Part shown: positions 4,776-9,360 of the stretch, in pieces
How positions within the stretch are numbered: the stretch's first letter is position 1
Layout: each line of letters opens with the position of its first letter
Assembly: GCA_007129525.1 (NCBI GenBank)
Contig: SKVI01000319.1
Location: forward strand, 1-9,360
Direction: 5' to 3'
DNA from: Gemmatimonadota bacterium
GTDB taxonomy: Bacteria > Gemmatimonadota > Gemmatimonadetes > Longimicrobiales > Gaopeijiaceae
DNA: 9,360 bases
Made by a program: the position numbers and the translations under genes
Notes under the pieces: model-generated
What the model saw: the letters and a program-made list of their open reading frames with translations, nothing else
What the model was told of the DNA's origin: nothing
Databases searched by the model: none

Positions 4776-7103
4776 CTCCTCCTCGCCGGAGAGCATCTGG
4801 TGGAACTGGTCCATGGTCATGAGCACCTCCCGGGGTCTGGAGCCGTCGGGGGGTCCCACCACCCCGGCGTCGTGGAGCTGGTCCACGATCCGGGCCGCCC
4901 GTCCGTAGCCCACCCGCAGCTTTCGCTGCAGCAGCGAGGTGGAGCCCTGTTCGTTGGAGATGCAGATCTCGCCGGCATCCTGGAAATACTCGTCCCACTC
5001 CCCGTCGAAGGGATCGTCGTCCGAGCTCGCCTCCTCGGCCTCCAGGGCCCGGACCAGCTCGAGGATGTCCTCCTCCTGTGCCTCTCCAGGGGCCTCCGCG
5101 TCGGCATCCAGCTTTCGGGCCCGGAGCTGGCGGAACCACTCCATGAGCCGCTCGGTCTCCTCGGTGGAGATGTACGCTCCCTGGATCCGCACGGGCGTGC
5201 TCTGCCCCGGGGGCAGGAAGAGCATGTCGCCGTTGCCCAGGAGCGCGTCGGCGCCGTTCTGGTCCAAGATGGTCCGGGAATCGGTCTTGGATGAGACCCG
5301 GAAGGCGATCCGGCACGGAAAGTTGGCCTTGATGAGCCCGGTGATCACGTTCACAGAGGGGCGCTGGGTGGCCACGATGAGGTGGATCCCGATGGCCCGG
5401 GCCTTCTGGGCCAGCAGTGTCAGTGGCTTTTCGATCTCACCCTGCACCGCCATCATGAGGTCGGCCAGCTCGTCCACGAGGAGGACGATGTTGGGGAGGA
5501 TTCCCCCTTCGTACACGTCCGGACTCGACGCGCCGTCCTCCCCTTCGCCATTTCCGTCATCGGCGGTGGAACCCATGTCGGCCCGGCGCATGGTCACGCC
5601 CTTCCGGACACGCCGGTTGAACTCCCCTATGGAACGAACGCCGTTGCGGGAGAGGAGCTCGTAGCGCCGCTCCATTTCCAGCACCGCCCACTTCAGGACA
5701 CCGGCGGCATCCTTGGGGTCGGTGACCACCGGATGGCGCAGGTGGGGGAGGTCCCCGTAGGTGGAGAGCTCCACCATCTTGGGATCGATGAGGAGGAGCC
5801 GAAGCGTCTCCGGCGTGTGCCGGTAGACCAGCGAGGTGATGACGGTGTTCAGGCAGACGGACTTGCCCGATCCGGTGGCGCCGGCAATGAGGGCGTGGGG
5901 CATACGGGTCAGATCGGCCACGTAGGGCGAACCCTGCAGGTCCTTGCCCAAAGCCAGGGGAAGCTCGCCGCGGGCCCCCCGGAACTCGCGGCTCTCCAGC
6001 ACCTCCCGGAGGTGCACCACCTGCGGGGACGGATTGGGAATCTCCACTCCCACCGCTCCCTTTCCCGGGATCGGGGCCACGATCCGGATCGTTCGGGCCC
6101 TCATGGCCAGGGCCAGGTCGGCCTCCAGGTTGGCGATCCGGTTCACCTTCACCCCCGGCGCCGGAATCACCTCGTACTGCGTGACCACCGGTCCGGTGGT
6201 ACGGCCTCCGATCTGACTCTCCACCTTGAAGGTCCGGAGCTTGTCCACAAGGACCTCGCCCAGTCCGTCCAGCTCCCGCTCCATGTCACCGCGGTCGCCA
6301 TTCGTGGCCGGGGTAAGCAGCTCCAGCGGCGGGAGCTCCTCTCCTTCCAGCTCCCGGGGATCCCGGGGGTCGGGGAGGTGTCCCTCGGGAACCGGAGCCC
6401 GACGGGGGCTGGGGCTCGCTGCCGGAGCGCGGTCCGGCTCCGGGGGCGACACGAGGGCGGTGCTGGAGCTGCCCGCCTCTCCGTCACGGGCGCCGGAGTC
6501 CCGGGCACGGGCGGCTTCCTCCCGGCGTCGTTCGCGCCACTCGGCCCACGCCCCCCTTCGTCCCTCCAGCCAGTCGACCAGGGCGACCCAGCTCCACCGG
6601 AACCCCGAGCCGATCCAGCGAACCGGCGCCCGGAGGGGATTCAGATTGAGGGTCGCCATGACCAGGAGAACAACGAGGACGGTCACCAGAAGCCCGGCGC
6701 CAAATCCCCCCAGGCCGGCCGTCAGGGGCCCAGCCAGCACATGGCCCAGCCAACCGCCCCAGATGGCGTCTACCGGGACGATGGCCAGGAAGGTGGGCAC
6801 GAGGACCAGGAGACCCCCGGCCAGAACGCTGAGGCGCACTGCAGTCTCGTCCTCCAGCCAGCGTCCGGTGTACAGCCCCGCCACTGCGATGAGCACCGGG
6901 AGAAACGCGATCCCCACACCGGCCGCCGCTACACCCGCCTCGTGGAAGGCACGGCCCAGCTCGCCCAGGAGATTTCCGGAGGGAAACCAACCGTCTCCCA
7001 GTGGCGCCAGGAGGGGCGCCGGCACCAGCGCCAGGAGAACGAAGAGGGCCAGGGCCAGGAGTCCAACCCCTGCCAGCTCCTTACGAACGTCCGGTTTCAC
7101 CAT
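4773..7103 (-). CDS. ftsK: DNA translocase FtsK/SpoIIIE family
   Basis: This 776-residue protein is a membrane-anchored, ATP-driven double-stranded DNA pump that clears and aligns chromosome ends at the division septum. Four hydrophobic segments are visible near 11-33, 57-78, 90-112 and 128-150. A short polar, Pro/Ala/Arg/Glu-rich linker runs from about 180 to 265. The alpha and beta motor domains follow, with Walker A GATGSGKS at 408-415, LLIDPKMVELS at 437-447, Walker B LLVDELADL at 541-549 and IVATQRPSVNVITG at 576-589. A winged-helix gamma domain, which reads chromosome polarity motifs in the family, occupies about 708-765 (LLQRKLRVGYGRAARIVDQL). The linker is much shorter than in E. coli FtsK (1329 residues) and nearer to SpoIIIE. 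An acidic, Gly/Ser-rich stretch at about 508-530 lies just before Walker B and looks like a surface-loop insertion. The ATG has only a weak GGA upstream; the stop is TAG at 4775-4773. Confidence 0.97.
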   Translation of the reverse strand: MVKPDVRKELAGVGLLALALFVLLALVPAPLLAPLGDGWFPSGNLLGELGRAFHEAGVAAAGVGIAFLPVLIAVAGLYTGRWLEDETAVRLSVLAGGLLVLVPTFLAIVPVDAIWGGWLGHVLAGPLTAGLGGFGAGLLVTVLVVLLVMATLNLNPLRAPVRWIGSGFRWSWVALVDWLEGRRGAWAEWRERRREEAARARDSGARDGEAGSSSTALVSPPEPDRAPAASPSPRRAPVPEGHLPDPRDPRELEGEELPPLELLTPATNGDRGDMERELDGLGEVLVDKLRTFKVESQIGGRTTGPVVTQYEVIPAPGVKVNRIANLEADLALAMRARTIRIVAPIPGKGAVGVEIPNPSPQVVHLREVLESREFRGARGELPLALGKDLQGSPYVADLTRMPHALIAGATGSGKSVCLNTVITSLVYRHTPETLRLLLIDPKMVELSTYGDLPHLRHPVVTDPKDAAGVLKWAVLEMERRYELLSRNGVRSIGEFNRRVRKGVTMRRADMGSTADDGNGEGEDGASSPDVYEGGILPNIVLLVDELADLMMAVQGEIEKPLTLLAQKARAIGIHLIVATQRPSVNVITGLIKANFPCRIAFRVSSKTDSRTILDQNGADALLGNGDMLFLPPGQSTPVRIQGAYISTEETERLMEWFRQLRARKLDADAEAPGEAQEEDILELVRALEAEEASSDDDPFDGEWDEYFQDAGEICISNEQGSTSLLQRKLRVGYGRAARIVDQLHDAGVVGPPDGSRPREVLMTMDQFHQMLSGEEE

Positions 7104-7130
7104 GGGTCATCCACTGCCAGAACGCCTGTG

Positions 7131-7147
7131 CCCGCCCGACGGGCGGG
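7131..7147. other. Perfect GC-rich inverted repeat between comB and ftsK
   Basis: The plus-strand sequence is CCCGCCCG A CGGGCGGG, an eight-base inverted repeat around one central base. In RNA this would fold as a six- or seven-pair stem with a tight loop. It lies 11 bases past the comB stop and 27 bases before the ftsK ATG. No run of T follows it in the transcribed direction, so it is not a standard intrinsic terminator. It may be a partial attenuator, an RNA-stability element or a chance GC-rich palindrome. Confidence 0.5.
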
Positions 7148-7158
7148 AGCGAAGCGGT

Positions 7159-7899
7159 TCAGCTCTCGGAGGCACGGGGAAGGTGGATCATCCGATCGTT
7201 CATCTCGGGCACCAGGTCGTGCCGGTCGCGCTGGGCACAGAGCGCCAGGTCGTCGCCCAGACCCACCTCCACCAGCGCCGCTCCTGCCGCCGTGGCCCGG
7301 AGAAGCTCCTCGTGCAGCTCGAAGGTGCGGGCCAGGTGCAGCGCCGCCCGGGAAGCGTCGTTCAGGACCGGGACATCGGATGCATCGTGGTCCTCCAGAA
7401 GCTCCCGGAGGAGGATTCCCGCGCAGAGAGCGTCGTCGAGCGAGAACCGGTCCTCCTTGCCTGCGCAGATGAGCACCGCCTCATCGGTGGATCCGGCCAT
7501 GCGCCGGACCACCGATCCCAGGTTCAGGAACGACGCGGCAAGCACCTCATCGGCCCCCTGCGCCGCCACGAAGGCCCGGGTTCCGTTTGTGGTGCTCATG
7601 ACCAGTCGCTTGTCCCGGACCTTCTCACCGGAGAACTCGCGGGGAGAGTTGCCCAGGTCGAAGCCCTCCACCTTGAGCCCCTTGCGTTCACCGCAGAGGA
7701 GGGTGTCGTCGCGGCCCAGTGAGTTGGCCAGGCGAATGGCCTCTTCGGTAGAGACGGTGGGATAGATGGCCCGGGCGCCGTTGGCCAGCGCTTCCACGAT
7801 GGTGGAGGTGGCCCGGATCACGTCGATGACCACGGCCGTGGCGCCGGCTACCAGAACTCCCTCGGCCTCGGCGGCGGAAAAGTAGGTCCGGACCTTCAT
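7159..7899 (-). CDS. comB: ComB-family protein (probable 2-phosphosulfolactate phosphatase)
   Basis: The protein has 246 residues, normal for the family. ComB is a Mg-dependent phosphatase that hydrolyses 2-phospho-3-sulfolactate to sulfolactate in coenzyme M synthesis of methanogens. Many bacteria carry homologues whose true substrate is unclear. Family signatures are visible: VIDVIRATSTI at 24-34, GERKGLKVEGFDLGNSP at 70-86, STTNGTRA at 102-109, and a later C-A-G-x4-FSLDDALCAG stretch at 145-161. The C-terminal part ends with a GLGDDLALCAQ-DRHDLVPEM pattern. No signal peptide or membrane segment is visible, so it should be cytoplasmic. The ATG overlaps the accC stop (ATGA), with AGAAGG four bases upstream, implying translational coupling. 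No other coenzyme M gene (comA, comC, comDE) is in the window, so the family assignment is firm but the reaction is inferred. Confidence 0.88.
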   Translation of the reverse strand: MKVRTYFSAAEAEGVLVAGATAVVIDVIRATSTIVEALANGARAIYPTVSTEEAIRLANSLGRDDTLLCGERKGLKVEGFDLGNSPREFSGEKVRDKRLVMSTTNGTRAFVAAQGADEVLAASFLNLGSVVRRMAGSTDEAVLICAGKEDRFSLDDALCAGILLRELLEDHDASDVPVLNDASRAALHLARTFELHEELLRATAAGAALVEVGLGDDLALCAQRDRHDLVPEMNDRMIHLPRASES

Positions 7900-9266
7900 G
7901 ACGCCTTCTCCGTCCGACTCCCTCGACGCGCCATGAAGTTCTCCACGAACCGGGTGTCCACCTCGCCCCGTCGGAAGGCGTCGTCCTCCACGATCTCGGA
8001 AAGAAACCCGATGGTGGTGGGAATCCCCTCGATGACGAAGGAGTTGAGGGCGTAGCGGGATCGCACCAGGACCTCTTCCCGGGTCTTGCCGCTGATGATC
8101 AGCTTGGCGAGCAGAGAATCGTAGTAGGGTGGAACCCGGTACCCGGCGTAGACGTGGGTGTCGAGCCGCACGCCCGGCCCTCCCGGCGGGTGGAAGGTGC
8201 TGATCAGTCCCGGGGCCGGCTGGAAATTCCGGTCCGGATCCTCGGCATTGATCCGGAACTCGATGGCGTGGCCCCTCAGGACCAGGTCCTCATCCGGAAA
8301 GCTGAGGTGATTCCCGGCCGCCACCAGCACCTGCTCCTTGATGAGGTCGAACCCGGTGGTGGCCTCCGTCACCGGATGCTCCACCTGGATCCGGGTGTTC
8401 ATCTCGATGAAGTAGTAGGACCCGTCCTCGTCCAGGAGAAATTCGATGGTGCCGGCACCCACGTACTCGATGGCCTCGGCGGCCCGCACGGCATCGGCCC
8501 CCATCCGCTCCCGGAGCGCGGGAGTGAGCGCCGGAGAAGGCGCCTCCTCCACCAGCTTCTGGTGGCGCCGCTGGATGGAGCAGTCCCGCTCCCCCAGGTG
8601 CACCACCCGACCGTGCTGGTCGCCGAAGACCTGAAACTCGACGTGTCGAGGCTTCAGGAGGCACTTCTCCAGGTAGACCGACGGATCGCCGAAGGCCGCC
8701 CGGGCTTCGTTGCGGGCCCCCTCGAAGAGCCGGGGGAAGGTGTCAGCGTTCTCGGCTACGCGCATTCCCTTTCCTCCGCCGCCGGCCGAGGCCTTGATCA
8801 TGACGGGAAATCCGATCTCGCCTGCCATGGCCATGGCGTCGTCCAGGTCGTCCACCACCCCGCCGGAACCCGGAACCGTGGGCACGCCGGCCTCCTCCAT
8901 GGTGGCCCGGGCGGTGGCCTTGTCTCCCATGGCCCGGATCTGGGACGCCGTGGGTCCGATGAAGGTCAGGTCGGACCGCCGACAGATCTCGGCGAACTCC
9001 GCGTTCTCGGCCAGGAACCCGTACCCCGGGTGAATGGCCTCCGCACCGGTGACTTCAGCCGCCGCGATGACCCGGGGGATGTTCAGGTACGACTCAGTGG
9101 AGGACGCCGGCCCAATACAGACGTCTTCGTCGGCGAAGCGGACATGCAGGGATTCCCGGTCGGCCTCCGAGTAGACGGCCACCGTCCGGATCCCGAGCTC
9201 CTGGCAGGCCCGGATGATGCGGAGGGCAATCTCCCCCCGATTCGCAATGAGCACCTTCTTGAACAA
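7896..9266 (-). CDS. accC: Biotin carboxylase subunit of acetyl-CoA carboxylase
   Basis: The protein has 456 residues, close to the usual length of about 450. AccC uses ATP and bicarbonate to carboxylate the biotin on AccB, the first step of malonyl-CoA formation in the cytoplasm. The N-terminal domain opens with FKKVLIANRGEIALRIIRA. The ATP-grasp domain follows, with the glycine-rich loop GGGGKGMR at 162-169. Residues known to matter in E. coli AccC are present: K116, K158, H208, E210, H235, K237, E275, E288, N290, R292, E296 and R338; the EMNTRIQVEHPVTE core is at 288-301. A C-terminal biotin carboxylase domain completes it. No biotinyl or carboxyltransferase domain is fused, so this is a stand-alone AccC. 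The start is TTG at 9266-9264, with a GGGGG Shine-Dalgarno run ending seven bases upstream inside the end of accB. The gene ends with an ATGA overlap into comB. Confidence 0.97.
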   Translation of the reverse strand: MFKKVLIANRGEIALRIIRACQELGIRTVAVYSEADRESLHVRFADEDVCIGPASSTESYLNIPRVIAAAEVTGAEAIHPGYGFLAENAEFAEICRRSDLTFIGPTASQIRAMGDKATARATMEEAGVPTVPGSGGVVDDLDDAMAMAGEIGFPVMIKASAGGGGKGMRVAENADTFPRLFEGARNEARAAFGDPSVYLEKCLLKPRHVEFQVFGDQHGRVVHLGERDCSIQRRHQKLVEEAPSPALTPALRERMGADAVRAAEAIEYVGAGTIEFLLDEDGSYYFIEMNTRIQVEHPVTEATTGFDLIKEQVLVAAGNHLSFPDEDLVLRGHAIEFRINAEDPDRNFQPAPGLISTFHPPGGPGVRLDTHVYAGYRVPPYYDSLLAKLIISGKTREEVLVRSRYALNSFVIEGIPTTIGFLSEIVEDDAFRRGEVDTRFVENFMARRGSRTEKAS

Positions 9267-9269
9267 CGG

Positions 9270-9360
9270 TCAACCCCCTGAGGACGGCTCGACCCGGAAG
9301 AGAACCTGGCCGTATTCCACCGGCTCCCCGTTCTCGACACAGACCTCGCGGACCGTCCCG
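9270..9360 (-). CDS. accB: Biotin carboxyl carrier protein of acetyl-CoA carboxylase, C-terminal end (partial)
   Basis: Only the last 29 codons are inside the window; the gene continues beyond base 9360. The residues run GTVREVCVENGEPVEYGQ, then VLFRVEPSSGG and a TGA stop at 9272-9270. This matches the C-terminal end of the biotinyl (lipoyl-like) domain of AccB, where the family has a V-x-E-I/V-x-V-x-N-G-x-P-V-E-Y-G-Q pattern followed by a final beta strand ending near I/V-E-P. The biotinylated lysine lies further upstream and cannot be seen. AccB carries the biotin that AccC carboxylates. The stop lies three bases before the accC start, the usual accBC arrangement, which strongly supports the call. 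The short length is the only source of doubt. Confidence 0.85.
   Translation of the reverse strand, partial: GTVREVCVENGEPVEYGQVLFRVEPSSGG

Noticed and set aside
5382..7472. A 696-codon open frame on the plus strand opposite ftsK and comB
   Set aside because: It is antisense to a clear ftsK with intact motifs. Its product is rich in Arg, Gly, Pro and His without any domain, as expected from a shadow frame in GC-rich DNA.
8154..9281. A 375-codon open frame on the plus strand opposite accC
   Set aside because: It lies wholly across conserved accC and the accB/accC junction, and its translation has no recognisable motif.

Overview
The window is a GC-rich bacterial chromosomal segment. Every supportable gene lies on the minus strand, so transcription runs from base 9360 towards base 1. 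In that order the genes are: the 3' end of accB (biotin carboxyl carrier protein), accC (biotin carboxylase), a ComB-family phosphatase gene, ftsK (DNA translocase), fdhD (formate dehydrogenase sulfur carrier), a mobA-mobB fusion, moeA, a 99-residue protein I do not recognise, and a short-chain dehydrogenase of the 2,4-dienoyl-CoA reductase type. Nothing marks the DNA as mobile: there is no transposase, integrase, tRNA, rRNA or CRISPR array, and base use looks even throughout. An FtsK translocase and an AccBC-type acetyl-CoA carboxylase point to a bacterium. The high GC, TTG/GTG starts and gene mix would fit Gemmatimonadota or another GC-rich phylum, but this taxonomic guess is weak and not proved by the sequence.

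Region 1 (7159-9360) holds accB-accC-comB. accB ends three bases before the TTG start of accC, and accC overlaps comB by ATGA, so the three are almost surely co-translated. AccB and AccC make the biotin carboxylase half of acetyl-CoA carboxylase for fatty-acid synthesis. The ComB-family product has an uncertain role here.

Region 2 (4533-7158) holds ftsK and the space after it. A perfect GC-rich inverted repeat sits between comB and ftsK. The 240 bases between ftsK and the preferred fdhD start are the largest gap in the window. They hold three imperfect 18-bp tandem repeats, the first carrying the ftsK stop codon, and a possible 27-codon leader ORF that ends on the fdhD start. A new transcription unit may begin here, but I see no convincing promoter.

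Region 3 (14-4532) reads as one operon. fdhD, mobA-mobB and moeA serve the molybdenum cofactor: MoeA inserts molybdate into molybdopterin, MobA adds GMP to make the guanine dinucleotide form, MobB is the GTP-binding partner, and FdhD sulfurates the cofactor for formate dehydrogenase. The 99-residue protein and the reductase follow with short spacing or overlap. The moeA start carries a perfect 17-bp tandem duplication that separates the Shine-Dalgarno sequence from the in-frame ATG.

I found no clear undescribed multi-gene system. The points worth a second look are the start-site structures of fdhD and moeA, the repeats after ftsK, and the unknown small protein in the cofactor operon.
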